This document shows, piece by piece, positions 30,700 to 39,407 of a DNA stretch of 43,467 bases. Origin of the DNA: Prevotella sp. UBA746 (GTDB taxonomy: Bacteria; Bacteroidota; Bacteroidia; Bacteroidales; Bacteroidaceae); the NCBI GenBank assembly GCA_002298545.1, contig DBKQ01000050.1, forward strand, positions 1,553 through 45,019. The letters run 5' to 3'. Position numbers and translations under genes: made by a program. Numbering within the stretch: the stretch's first letter is position 1; each line of letters begins with the position of its first letter. The notes below the pieces were generated by a model, which was given only the letters and a program-made list of their open reading frames with translations, did no database searches and was not told the DNA's origin.

Positions 30700-32772
30700 A
30701 TGAAGAAACTTATCTTTTCTGCCGTTGCTATAGCGGCATTCCTTGCAGTACCGGCAAAGGCTCAGAAAGCCTTGGCAAATGGTTATCCATTCTCGCAAGT
30801 TCCATTCACAAGTGTGAAAATCTCTCCAAACTCTTTCTGGGGAGCAAGACTCAAAGCAGTGCGCGAAGTTACGATTCCGCTTGCTTTCAGCAAATGCCAG
30901 AGCGAGCACCGCTACAAGAATTTCGAGATGGCGGCATACACGCTGAAGCATCCGGGACACAAGGCGCTGGAGACTAAAGACTGGGACGTGTCGAAAATCA
31001 TGGGCTACTCGTTCGACGACACCGACGTGTATAAGACTATCGAGGGGGCAAGCTATATCCTGCAGACTTATCCCGACAAGAAGCTCAAGGCTTATATCGA
31101 CAGCGTGCTCGACGTGGTGGGGGCGGCACAAGAGCCCGACGGATATCTCTATACCGCACGCACCATTAATCCGCAACACCCGCACCAGTGGTCGGGCAAG
31201 AACCGCTGGGAAAAGGAGGAAGACCTGAGCCATGAGCTGTACAACTTAGGCCACATGGTGGATGCCGCCTGCGCCCATTATCAGGCAACGGGCAGCCATA
31301 AGTTTCTCGATATCGCCAAGCGTTATGCCGACTGCGTATGCCGAGAGGTTGGAGCCGGAAAGGGACAGGCTACCGTAGTGCCGGGACACCAGATTGCCGA
31401 GATGGCTCTGGCAAGGCTATACACCATAACAGGCGAGAAGAAATATCTCGACGAGGCAAAGTATCTGCTCGACTACCGCGGCAAGACCGACAAGCGACAG
31501 GCTTACTCGCAGAGCGACAAACCGATTCTGGAGCAGACGGAAGCCGTGGGGCACGCCGTGAGAGCCGGATATATGTATGCCGGAATTGCCGATGTGGCTG
31601 CGCTGACAAAGGATTCGGCTTATATGAAGACCATCGACCGCATCTTCAACAATATCGTGTCGAAGAAATATTATCTCACCGGCGGCGTGGGAGCAAGGCA
31701 TTGGGGCGAAGCCTTCGGCAACAACTACGAACTGCCTAACATGACGGCTTACAACGAGACCTGTGCTGCCATATCCATGGTGTATCTCTTTGAGCGCATG
31801 TTCCTGCTGCATGGCGAGAGCAAGTATATCGACTGTCTGGAGCGCACGCTATACAACGGCGTTATCTCGGGAATGAGCATGGACGGCGGACGGTTCTTCT
31901 ATCCTAACCCGTTGTCGAGCGACGGCAAGTATAAGTTTAATGCCGACAATACCTTGACCCGTCAGCCGTGGTTCGGATGTGCCTGCTGTCCGAGCAACCT
32001 GTCGAGGTTTATCCCTTCGGTGCCGGGTTATCTGTATGGAGTTAAAGACAATAACATATATGTGAACCTGTTTGCCGGAAACACATCTACGATTAAAGTT
32101 GGCGGCAAAGACGTGGTTTTAGAGGAGACTACGGAGTATCCTTGGAACGGCGATATCAGAATTGACGTAAAGAAATGTGCTGCCAAGGGCACCAACCTGC
32201 TCGTGAGGATCCCGGGATGGGCACGTGGCAGTGTCGTGCCGAGCGATCTGTATGCCTTCGGCGACAACGAGAACGGGAAATATTCTGTCAGCGTGAACGG
32301 CAAGACTGTTTCTGCCGACCTCGTGGCAAACAAGGGCTATCTGCCCGTGGAGAATATCAAGAAGGGCGATGTGATACGCATTCACTTCGACATGCCTGTG
32401 CGCACGGTGGTGGCAAACGGCAATGTGGCTGACGACAAAGGAAAGGTTGCCGTGGAGCGCGGACCGCTCGTGTATTGCGCCGAGGCGGTGGACAATGGCG
32501 GAGAACAGGTGTTGCACACGGTTATAAACAAGAAACCGTCGTTCACCTTGGTGGATAACTATTCTATAAAGAACACGGAAACCGCCAATGCTCCTTCGTT
32601 CACGGTAAAGGCTATACGCACCAATGCACAGACATTGGAGGAGACTGCCGACGGAGGCATCAAGGTGAAAGACATGCCGCTAACGCTTATTCCTTATTAT
32701 GCATGGAACCATCGCGGAGCAAACGAGATGAACGTGTGGTTCGTGCAGAATCTGTCGCTGCTCGACAAGTAA
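30700..32772 (+). CDS. Beta-L-arabinofuranosidase, GH127 (DUF1680)
   Basis: The 690-residue protein has a signal peptide (FSAVAIAAFLAVPAKAQ) and an alpha/alpha-barrel sequence. The GH127 zinc and catalytic residues are visible as Glu353 and Cys355 in NETC and Cys429/Cys430 in CACCPSN, matching Glu338, Cys340, Cys417 and Cys418 of the Bifidobacterium enzyme HypBA1. It hydrolyses beta-L-arabinofuranosides, which occur in hydroxyproline-rich glycoproteins and pectic side chains. It is transcribed away from the GH51 gene. The length is about right for the family plus a C-terminal beta-sandwich. Confidence 0.92.
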   Translation: MKKLIFSAVAIAAFLAVPAKAQKALANGYPFSQVPFTSVKISPNSFWGARLKAVREVTIPLAFSKCQSEHRYKNFEMAAYTLKHPGHKALETKDWDVSKIMGYSFDDTDVYKTIEGASYILQTYPDKKLKAYIDSVLDVVGAAQEPDGYLYTARTINPQHPHQWSGKNRWEKEEDLSHELYNLGHMVDAACAHYQATGSHKFLDIAKRYADCVCREVGAGKGQATVVPGHQIAEMALARLYTITGEKKYLDEAKYLLDYRGKTDKRQAYSQSDKPILEQTEAVGHAVRAGYMYAGIADVAALTKDSAYMKTIDRIFNNIVSKKYYLTGGVGARHWGEAFGNNYELPNMTAYNETCAAISMVYLFERMFLLHGESKYIDCLERTLYNGVISGMSMDGGRFFYPNPLSSDGKYKFNADNTLTRQPWFGCACCPSNLSRFIPSVPGYLYGVKDNNIYVNLFAGNTSTIKVGGKDVVLEETTEYPWNGDIRIDVKKCAAKGTNLLVRIPGWARGSVVPSDLYAFGDNENGKYSVSVNGKTVSADLVANKGYLPVENIKKGDVIRIHFDMPVRTVVANGNVADDKGKVAVERGPLVYCAEAVDNGGEQVLHTVINKKPSFTLVDNYSIKNTETANAPSFTVKAIRTNAQTLEETADGGIKVKDMPLTLIPYYAWNHRGANEMNVWFVQNLSLLDK

Positions 32773-32799
32773 AGACGGGCTTTTTTCAAGAATTATAAT

Positions 32800-32807
32800 T
32801 ACCTTTG
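32800..32807 (+). promoter_or_regulatory. -7 promoter box TACCTTTG for the YeiH-family gene
   Basis: Exact TAnnTTTG, 33 nt before the ATG at 32841 and 28 nt past the GH127 stop, so the transporter gene has its own promoter. Confidence 0.55.
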
Positions 32808-32840
32808 CAAACGGAAAATTATAATATTCAAGAAAAAAGT

Positions 32841-33923
32841 ATGAGGAAAAGTGAAATTGGCTACATCGTTATCGTGGCCTTGATTAGTGTGTCGCTGCTC
32901 TTGGGCTTCCTGCAGGAAGTCTTCAACATCGACCTTGGAACTTTTGCCTGGACTGCCAGCATCATAACATCACCTGTGGCGCTTGCCATAGGTTTTGTTT
33001 TTGCAATGACGGCAGGAAAGGCTTTTCCGGATTTCAACAAGACCATGTCGAAGAAACTCCTGCAGTATTCGGTTATCGGACTGGGATTCGGCATGAATGT
33101 AGACAAGGCCCTGGCTTCGGGTGCCGACGGAATGTTGTTTACCATTGTCAGCGTGTTCGGTACGCTTGCACTGGGATGGCTGTTCGGAAGAAAACTGCTG
33201 AAGGTGGATTCACAAACGAGCTATCTGCTCAGTTCAGGAACGGCAATCTGCGGCGGGTCGGCAATAGCTGCCGTAGGACCGATAATCCGTGCCAAAGCCG
33301 AAAGCATGTCGGTGGCATTGGGAGTAGTATTCGTGCTCAACGGCATTGCATTGTTCGTATTCCCCTATATCGGCGATGCTCTCGGATTGACGATGAAGCA
33401 GTTTGGCATGTGGGCTGCAATTGCCATACACGACACCTCGTCGGTTGTCGGTGCAGGTGCGGCTTACGACCAGATGCATCCGGATCTTGTCAGACTGCAA
33501 GGAGTCAGCGCGTTGGAAGTGGCAACGACGATTAAGCTTACAAGAGCCTTGTGGATTGTCGTTCTCGCCATCGTTACTCCTTTCTTCTTCAGAAAATCTC
33601 TCGCCGGAAATGAGGGAAAAACAAAGCCATGGTACAGTTGCATTCCTAAATTTATAATATGGTTTATCGTCGCTATCGTCGTTAATACATATATTATAAA
33701 TAATGCAGCGCTCATCGGGGAGCAGATGGCTAATATCGGCAGCGGGTTCAGCGCAGCCGTAAACAAATTCGCCAAGCATGCAATAACGCTGTCGCTGTTC
33801 TTTATCGGGGCTTCGCTGACGAAAGATACACTGCGGAGTGTTGGAATTAAGCCGCTCATCCAGGGCGTAATGCTCTGGATCAGCATCAGCTGCATAAGTT
33901 TGGCATATATCTTTTCTGTCTGA
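32841..33923 (+). CDS. YeiH family inner-membrane protein (putative sulfate exporter, UPF0324)
   Basis: The 360-residue membrane protein has about ten hydrophobic helices and the family signatures SSGTAICGGSAIAAVGPII and IHDTSSVVGAGAAY. YeiH/UPF0324 proteins are annotated as putative sulfate exporters, but the true substrate is not established. I start at MRKSEIGY (32841), since the longer start at 32805 lies inside the promoter box. It has its own promoter and terminator and no evident partner in the window. Confidence 0.88.
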   Translation: MRKSEIGYIVIVALISVSLLLGFLQEVFNIDLGTFAWTASIITSPVALAIGFVFAMTAGKAFPDFNKTMSKKLLQYSVIGLGFGMNVDKALASGADGMLFTIVSVFGTLALGWLFGRKLLKVDSQTSYLLSSGTAICGGSAIAAVGPIIRAKAESMSVALGVVFVLNGIALFVFPYIGDALGLTMKQFGMWAAIAIHDTSSVVGAGAAYDQMHPDLVRLQGVSALEVATTIKLTRALWIVVLAIVTPFFFRKSLAGNEGKTKPWYSCIPKFIIWFIVAIVVNTYIINNAALIGEQMANIGSGFSAAVNKFAKHAITLSLFFIGASLTKDTLRSVGIKPLIQGVMLWISISCISLAYIFSV

Positions 33924-33971
33924 CTGACAGGATTGTTGTCAGAGTGAAACTTATTCTGACATAGTATGACA

Positions 33972-34024
33972 ATATGGCATACCAAAGGACTTAGAAACTC
34001 CTATGGCATGCCATTTGCTTTTTT
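33972..34024 (+). terminator. Intrinsic terminator after the YeiH-family gene
   Basis: ATGGCAT and ATGCCAT arms, with further ACCAAAGGA/TCCTATGG pairing, are followed by TTTGCTTTTTT. Confidence 0.65.
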
Positions 34025-34096
34025 ATTGCCGGATTGCGAAAGCAAACCAAACGGAATTAATTAACATCGAAAATAAAAAATAAAAAATATACAATT

Positions 34097-36031
34097 ATGG
34101 GAAAGATTATAGGAATCGACTTAGGTACAACAAACTCATGTGTTGCAGTGTTCGAAGGTAACGAACCAGTCGTAATCGCTAACAGCGAGGGTAAACGTAC
34201 TACTCCTTCTGTAGTAGGTTTCGTGAAAGACGGTGAACGTAAAATCGGTGACCCGGCTAAACGTCAGGCTATCACAAACCCAAAGAACACAATCTATTCT
34301 ATCAAGCGTTTCATGGGTGAGACTTACGCACAGTGTGAGAAGGAAACAGGACGTGTTCCGTTCACTGTAGTAAACGAGGGTGGTTACCCACGTGTTGATA
34401 TCGAAGGACGTAAATATACTCCACAGGAAATCTCTGCAATGGTTCTGCAGAAGATGAAGAAGACTGCCGAGGATTATCTCGGACAGGAGGTTACAGATGC
34501 TGTAATCACAGTGCCGGCTTACTTCTCTGACTCTCAGCGTCAGGCAACTAAAGAGGCTGGACAGATTGCAGGCCTTAACGTTCGCCGTATCGTGAACGAG
34601 CCTACTGCCGCTGCTCTTGCATACGGCGTAGACAAGGCTAACAAGGATATGAAGATTGCTGTGTTCGACCTTGGTGGCGGTACTTTCGATATCTCTATCC
34701 TTGAGTTCGGTGGCGGTGTGTTCGAGGTGCTCTCTACTAATGGTGATACTCACCTGGGTGGTGATGACTTCGATCAAGTTATAATCGACTGGCTCGTTAA
34801 TGGCTTCAAGGCTGACGAGGGTATCGACCTTTCTAAGGATCCGATGGCTATGCAGCGCCTGAAAGAGGCTGCCGAGAAGGCTAAGATTGAGCTGTCAAGC
34901 TCTACTTCTACTGAAATCAACTTGCCTTACATCACTGCTGAGGGCGGTGTGCCAAAGCACTTGGTTAAGACTCTTACCCGTTCACAGTTTGAGCAGCTCG
35001 CACACAACTTGATTCAGGCTTGCTTGGTTCCATGCCAGAACGCTATCCGCGACGCTAAGCTCCAGACTTCGGATATCGACGAGGTTATCTTGGTTGGTGG
35101 TTCAAGCCGTATACCTGCCGTTCAGACTCTCGTTAAGAACTACTTCGGCAAGGAGCCTTCTAAGGGCGTTAACCCGGATGAGGTCGTTGCTGTTGGTGCT
35201 GCTATCCAGGGTGCCATCCTTAACAAAGAAGAGGGTGTTGGCGACATCGTATTGCTCGACGTTACTCCATTGACTCTTGGTATCGAGACTATGGGTGGCG
35301 TAATGACAAAGCTTATCGACGCTAATACTACTATCCCTTGCAAGAAGAGCGAGGTGTTCTCTACTGCTGCCGACAACCAGACTGAGGTTACTATCCACGT
35401 GCTTCAGGGTGAGCGTCCGATGGCTGCACAGAACAAGAGTATCGGTCAGTTCAACTTGACTGGTATCGCTCCGGCTCGTCGTGGTGTTCCACAGATTGAG
35501 GTTACATTCGATATCGATGCCAACGGTATCTTGAACGTATCGGCTAAGGATAAGGCTACAGGTAAGGAGCAGAGCATACGCATCGAGGCTTCTTCTGGCT
35601 TGAGCGAGGACGAAATCAACCGTATGAAGGCTGAGGCTGAGCAGAATGCCGAGAACGACAAGAAGGAGCGTGAGAAGATCGACAAGATGAATCAGGCTGA
35701 CTCAATGATCTTCACCACCGAGAACTTCTTGAAGGACAACGGCGACAAGATTCCTGCTGACAAGAAACCTGGTATTGAGCAGGCTCTGCAGCAGTTGAAG
35801 GATGCTCACAAGAGTGGCGACGTTGCTGCCATCGACTCTGCCATCAACAACTTGAACACCGTTATGCAGACTGCTTCTCAGCAGATGTATCAGGGTGCAC
35901 AGGGTGCTCAGCCGGGTGCTGATGCCGGTGCCGGCTTCAACGGCCAGCAGGCTGGCGGTGCTCAGAACAACGCTGGCAACAACAATGGTGCCGACGATGT
36001 TCAGGATGCTGACTTCGAGGAGGTTAAGTAG
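34097..36031 (+). CDS. dnaK: Molecular chaperone DnaK (Hsp70)
   Basis: The 644-residue protein begins MGKIIGIDLGTTNSCVAVFE and has the Hsp70 nucleotide-binding signatures (IFDLGGGTFD-like VFDLGGGTFDISIL, VGGSSRIP), the interdomain linker (VLLDVTPLTLGIE) and a disordered Gly/Gln/Asn-rich tail ending in DVQDADFEEVK. DnaK folds and refolds proteins with DnaJ and GrpE. Neither partner gene is adjacent. It reads a steady codon pattern and is followed directly by a strong terminator, after which the mobile element begins. Confidence 0.98.
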   Translation: MGKIIGIDLGTTNSCVAVFEGNEPVVIANSEGKRTTPSVVGFVKDGERKIGDPAKRQAITNPKNTIYSIKRFMGETYAQCEKETGRVPFTVVNEGGYPRVDIEGRKYTPQEISAMVLQKMKKTAEDYLGQEVTDAVITVPAYFSDSQRQATKEAGQIAGLNVRRIVNEPTAAALAYGVDKANKDMKIAVFDLGGGTFDISILEFGGGVFEVLSTNGDTHLGGDDFDQVIIDWLVNGFKADEGIDLSKDPMAMQRLKEAAEKAKIELSSSTSTEINLPYITAEGGVPKHLVKTLTRSQFEQLAHNLIQACLVPCQNAIRDAKLQTSDIDEVILVGGSSRIPAVQTLVKNYFGKEPSKGVNPDEVVAVGAAIQGAILNKEEGVGDIVLLDVTPLTLGIETMGGVMTKLIDANTTIPCKKSEVFSTAADNQTEVTIHVLQGERPMAAQNKSIGQFNLTGIAPARRGVPQIEVTFDIDANGILNVSAKDKATGKEQSIRIEASSGLSEDEINRMKAEAEQNAENDKKEREKIDKMNQADSMIFTTENFLKDNGDKIPADKKPGIEQALQQLKDAHKSGDVAAIDSAINNLNTVMQTASQQMYQGAQGAQPGADAGAGFNGQQAGGAQNNAGNNNGADDVQDADFEEVK

Positions 36032-36064
36032 TGCCAAGAAGAAAACACATAATAAACAATAAGC

Positions 36065-36097
36065 AAAAGCGTGCAGCTCAATGAGTTGCACGCTTTT
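36065..36097 (+). terminator. Intrinsic terminator of dnaK
   Basis: AAAAGCGTGCA (36065-36075) and TGCACGCTTTT (36087-36097) pair perfectly, with further GCTC/GAGT pairing and a final T run. Confidence 0.9.
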
Positions 36098-36176
36098 TGC
36101 GCTTATAGGGGTCTTGTTTCTTATGCCTTTGTTATGCGCTTGTTTACCGCTTATTTGCAGCACATTTGCAACACAA

Positions 36177-36244
36177 CAAAAAAGTAGATAATGTGGGACT
36201 TGTTCCTACCTATACATACTAATGCATACTTAAAAGTAGATAAT
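36177..36244 (+). promoter_or_regulatory. Direct repeat AAAAGTAGATAAT near the left end of the mobile element
   Basis: AAAAGTAGATAAT occurs near 36180 and again near 36232, about 52 nt apart, with CATACT repeats between. The second copy ends at the start codon of the HTH gene. It may be a regulator or recombinase binding site, or lie near the attachment site, but the element's right end is not available for comparison. Confidence 0.35.
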
Positions 36245-36814
36245 ATGCCAGCAATAGGATTTGAAATCAAGCGCAAGTGCAAAGTCTGTGGAGAAGTGTT
36301 CCTCGCCAAGACTCTTGACAGCCAGTATTGTTCGCCTAAGTGCAGCAAGGTGGCTTGGAAACGAAAGAAGAAGAAGGACGCAAAGGAGAAGAACGAGAAG
36401 TTGAATCGCTTGGCACAACACATTCCTGACATTAGGGAATATGTGTCGGTGAAGGAGGCGGTGGCGATGTTCGGATTGGAACGTACTACACTCTATCGGC
36501 TGATAAAGACAGGTGTTATTCCTGCCATCAACGTTGGCAAGCGGCTCACCCGAATCAAACGCTCAGCCTTGGAAACGATGTTTCTCACCAGAAAAGAAAG
36601 TATTGCAGAAAGAGAGAAGCCTATACCAAAAAGATACAGTATGGAACCCGAGGACTGTTATACCATCGGCGAGATATGCAACCTCTACCACATCAACGAC
36701 AGCTCTGTATGGGCGCATATCCGCAAATATTCCATTCCGTCACGGCAGATAGGCAACTATGTGTATGTACCCAAGGAAGAAATAGACAATTTGTATAAAT
36801 CAGAAGTAGAATAA
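36245..36814 (+). CDS. Mobile-element HTH DNA-binding protein with zinc-finger-like N-terminus
   Basis: The 189-residue protein begins MPAIGFEIKRKCKVCGEVF and has a four-Cys pattern (CKVCGEVF...YCSPKC) typical of a small zinc ribbon, followed by two excisionase/MerR-type helix-turn-helix units (VSVKEAVAMFGLERTTLYRLIKTG at about 70-95 and YTIGEICNLYHINDSSVWAHIRK at about 140-165). I start at 36245 because the family-like MPAIGFEIKRK opening is there; an in-frame ATG at 36191 would add 18 residues. It lies 7 nt before the integrase gene and probably controls integration or excision. Confidence 0.82.
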   Translation: MPAIGFEIKRKCKVCGEVFLAKTLDSQYCSPKCSKVAWKRKKKKDAKEKNEKLNRLAQHIPDIREYVSVKEAVAMFGLERTTLYRLIKTGVIPAINVGKRLTRIKRSALETMFLTRKESIAEREKPIPKRYSMEPEDCYTIGEICNLYHINDSSVWAHIRKYSIPSRQIGNYVYVPKEEIDNLYKSEVE

Positions 36815-36821
36815 ACCGAAT

Positions 36822-38102
36822 ATGAAGAAAGCATTATCAAATACGAAGGTGACCGTGAAGCTACGCAAGTCCATTCACCATGACAATGAGTGGTATCTGT
36901 TCATTGAGTCATACCCAGTGTTCAAGAAAGGAGTCGACAAGCCAAGCCGTGTGGTGGAGTCTGTAAACCGAACCATCTCAACCCCACAATGGGACTTGTC
37001 ATCCATAGCCCGTGTGTTGCCCGACGGCTCATTCAACTACAAGCCAAAACGAGACATGAATGGTATTATCCAGTGCAAGTCGCGCATTGACCAAGAGGCT
37101 TGCATCTATGCGGACAACGTGCGCAAACTCCGTCAACACGAATATGACAATGCCGCTCTGTATTCCGACCATGAGGAAGAAATCATTGAACAAAATGAGC
37201 GTAGTGCGCAAGACTTCATAAAATATTTCATTGACATCATAGACAAACGTCATCCAAACAGTTCCAATGCCATCATCGTGAATTGGAACCGTGTGGGAGA
37301 ATTGCTGAAGATATATTCAGAAGGAAAACCAATACCTTTCAAGACTATATCTGTAAAATTGTTGGAAGATATCAAGATGTTTCTGCTTCGCGCTCCTTTG
37401 GGAGGAAACAAGAAAGGGACAGTGTCGCGCAATACTGCCTCTACCTATTTTGCCATCGTCAAGGCAGGAGTGAAGCAAGCTTTCATTGACGAATATCTCA
37501 CGGTGGATGTGAGTGCCAAGGTGAAAGGCATTCCATCGGAAGACAAGCTGCGAGCATCGCTCACTCTTGACGAAGTGAAGCGCTTGGCAGACACTCCTTG
37601 CGAGAGTGATGTACTAAGACGTGCATCTTTTTTCTCTATCTTGACAGGCTTGCGCCATATAGACATCAAAAACTTGAAGTGGAAACAAATCACACAGACG
37701 AGTAACGGCAGTTGGCGCATAGACATTTCACAGATAAAGACAAAGGTGGGTGCATACCTTCCAATCTCCGACCAGGCATATGCCATGTGTGGTACTCGTC
37801 CCGAAGACGAGGAACTCCTTGTGTTTGCAGGGTTGCAGAATGCGGCATGGATTTCGAAACCATTGAAGAAATGGATAGAGGCTGCTGGCATCAAGAAGCA
37901 TATAACCTTCCATTGCTTCCGACATTCGTATGCTACGCTCCAGCTTGAACTTGGAACGGACATTTATACAATCAAGTCGATGCTTGGACACACCAATGTC
38001 AAGACCACCCAAATATACTCTCACATCGTTGACTCAGCAAAGGAAAAGGCTGCAAACACTATACACATTGACAATTTGCATAGTCTGCAACCAACAATAT
38101 AG
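36822..38102 (+). CDS. Tyrosine-type site-specific integrase
   Basis: The 426-residue protein has a SAM-like arm/core-binding region and a C-terminal catalytic domain. Active-site residues are visible: Arg278 (TGLRHID), His364 and Arg367 (HCFRHSY), His390 (LGHTN) and Tyr399 (TQIYSH). It should integrate and excise this element through a covalent 3'-phosphotyrosine intermediate. It follows the HTH protein by 7 nt, and a hairpin terminator follows it. Elements with this gene order are common in Bacteroidales. Confidence 0.95.
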   Translation: MKKALSNTKVTVKLRKSIHHDNEWYLFIESYPVFKKGVDKPSRVVESVNRTISTPQWDLSSIARVLPDGSFNYKPKRDMNGIIQCKSRIDQEACIYADNVRKLRQHEYDNAALYSDHEEEIIEQNERSAQDFIKYFIDIIDKRHPNSSNAIIVNWNRVGELLKIYSEGKPIPFKTISVKLLEDIKMFLLRAPLGGNKKGTVSRNTASTYFAIVKAGVKQAFIDEYLTVDVSAKVKGIPSEDKLRASLTLDEVKRLADTPCESDVLRRASFFSILTGLRHIDIKNLKWKQITQTSNGSWRIDISQIKTKVGAYLPISDQAYAMCGTRPEDEELLVFAGLQNAAWISKPLKKWIEAAGIKKHITFHCFRHSYATLQLELGTDIYTIKSMLGHTNVKTTQIYSHIVDSAKEKAANTIHIDNLHSLQPTI

Positions 38103-38179
38103 TCCTTATGTTTGGTGGCGACTACCACCATTGATATTCAATGAGTTATATCCGCATTTTATTATATCACCACCACATT

Positions 38180-38209
38180 CCCCTCATTTGCCACCATACA
38201 AATGAGGGG
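38180..38209 (+). terminator. Intrinsic terminator after the integrase
   Basis: CCCCTCATTTG (38180-38190) and CAAATGAGGGG (38199-38209) form a perfect 11-bp stem with an 8-nt loop, followed by ATTATTCTTTT. Confidence 0.85.
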
Positions 38210-38417
38210 ATTATTCTTTTCTAAACACCCATTTTCTCCTTGTTGAACTATTTCCATATATTCATGAGCAACATCTTGCCCAGACAATGAAATTCTACAT
38301 AACCAAGCGCAAGCATCCGTCTTAACAAAATCTAAAAGCTTTGGGCAAACCAAGGGCTATGGCATGTGCAAACTGTGTGGCAAAGTTCCACTTATTTAGC
38401 ACCCACAAACAACCTTA

Positions 38418-38425
38418 TACCTTTG
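38418..38425 (+). promoter_or_regulatory. -7 promoter box TACCTTTG for the replication/mobilization genes
   Basis: Exact TAnnTTTG, 27 nt before the start at 38452. It sits in a 349-nt gap between integrase and HTH gene in which nothing else but the terminator was recognised. Confidence 0.55.
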
Positions 38426-38451
38426 CGGCACAATTCAAAATTGATCGAATT

Positions 38452-38817
38452 ATGCCAATAGAAGTAAAATCATTGGAGGAGATGCCGGGGGCATTGTCCT
38501 ACCTTATCAAATCAGTAGAAGAACTGAAGAGAACCGTGAATGTCTTGCAAACCAAGCAAGATAACAATAAGCCCAAGTGGATGGACATGGATGAACTATG
38601 CGCTTATCTGCCTTCACATCCAGCCAAGCAGACGGTCTATGGATGGGTGTCTGCCAAACAGATACCTGTACATAAGATAAACAAGGCTTTGGCTTTTCTG
38701 CAATCAGAAATAGACGAATGGTTGAAAAGCAAGTCGTGCAAGTCAGAAAATGACTTGATGCGTGAAGCAGAGGCGTTCATCAACTCAAAGAAAGGAAACA
38801 GTGGTGCATGGAAATAA
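38452..38817 (+). CDS. Excisionase-type helix-turn-helix protein
   Basis: The 121-residue protein starts at MPIEVKSLEEMPGALS. Its middle is a short helix-turn-helix (WMDMDELCAYLPSHPAKQTVYGWVS, then IPVHKINKALAF) of the excisionase/DNA-binding type often found at the start of DUF3987-encoding operons in Bacteroidales elements. It likely binds the element's own DNA. I reject the longer start at 38341 because it lies upstream of the promoter box. Its end overlaps the next gene by 10 nt. Confidence 0.82.
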   Translation: MPIEVKSLEEMPGALSYLIKSVEELKRTVNVLQTKQDNNKPKWMDMDELCAYLPSHPAKQTVYGWVSAKQIPVHKINKALAFLQSEIDEWLKSKSCKSENDLMREAEAFINSKKGNSGAWK

Positions 38818-39407
38818 CAGACAATTATCAGTTTTCGTTCTTCCGCAAGCCCATACTAAACACGGAGCCATTGCGGGCTGTCGGCATCGTTGATATATAC
38901 CGCTATATTGTTGGCCATTATGCAGAACCGCAAACTACAGCTCTGCGTAAGCTAAATCATAGAGAGGAATCCAAGCGATTCAAAGCTACACACTTCGACT
39001 ATTGCACCTTTTCGGGACTGTTCAGAAAACGAAGAGCAGAAGATTTACTGATGCATTCAGGCTTGATATGTATTGACTTTGATCATGTGAAAGACCTTGA
39101 TGGCTTAAAGCAACGATTGCTTGCCGATGAGTATTTTGATACCGAACTCTTGTTTGTCAGTCCGTCGGGTGATGGTTTGAAATGGATTATCGCTGTTGAT
39201 TTGCAGGGGATGGAACACTCACGTTTCTTTCGGGCAATAGCCAATTATCTTGCTCATGCAGGTTATCCAAAGGTGGATATGTCAGGAAGTGATATTGCTC
39301 GCTCCTGCTTCCTCCCTCACGACCCTAATGCTTTTATCAATCCCAAATACGAAAAATATGTCAAAGAAAATATTTTCCGCCCAAGAATGGGAGAATGTCC
39401 GTTCTGA
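38808..39407 (+). CDS. VirE-N/BT4734-like domain protein
   Basis: The 199-residue protein contains the BT4734-like N-terminal domain found with VirE-type primase/helicase proteins: a FSGLFRKRRAEDLLMHSGLIC segment, then FDHVKDLDGLKQRL and a LLFVSPSGDGLKWI motif. In related elements this domain precedes, or is fused to, a DUF3987 or VirE ATPase and probably takes part in replication or mobilization of the element. Here the two are separate genes: the downstream frame begins at 39358, overlapping this one by 50 nt. The molecular role is not established. Confidence 0.78.
   Translation: MEITDNYQFSFFRKPILNTEPLRAVGIVDIYRYIVGHYAEPQTTALRKLNHREESKRFKATHFDYCTFSGLFRKRRAEDLLMHSGLICIDFDHVKDLDGLKQRLLADEYFDTELLFVSPSGDGLKWIIAVDLQGMEHSRFFRAIANYLAHAGYPKVDMSGSDIARSCFLPHDPNAFINPKYEKYVKENIFRPRMGECPF

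Noticed and set aside
31338..31739. Rightward open frame in another phase inside GH127
   Set aside because: It lies within a gene with intact catalytic residues; the Arg-rich composition is a typical frame shadow.
34136..34777. Long leftward open frame inside dnaK
   Set aside because: It is antisense to a highly conserved gene, has no ribosome site or family resemblance, and results from codon bias of dnaK.
38103..38451. Extra small gene between integrase and HTH gene
   Set aside because: Open frames here are short, lack ribosome sites, and overlap the terminator and promoter box.
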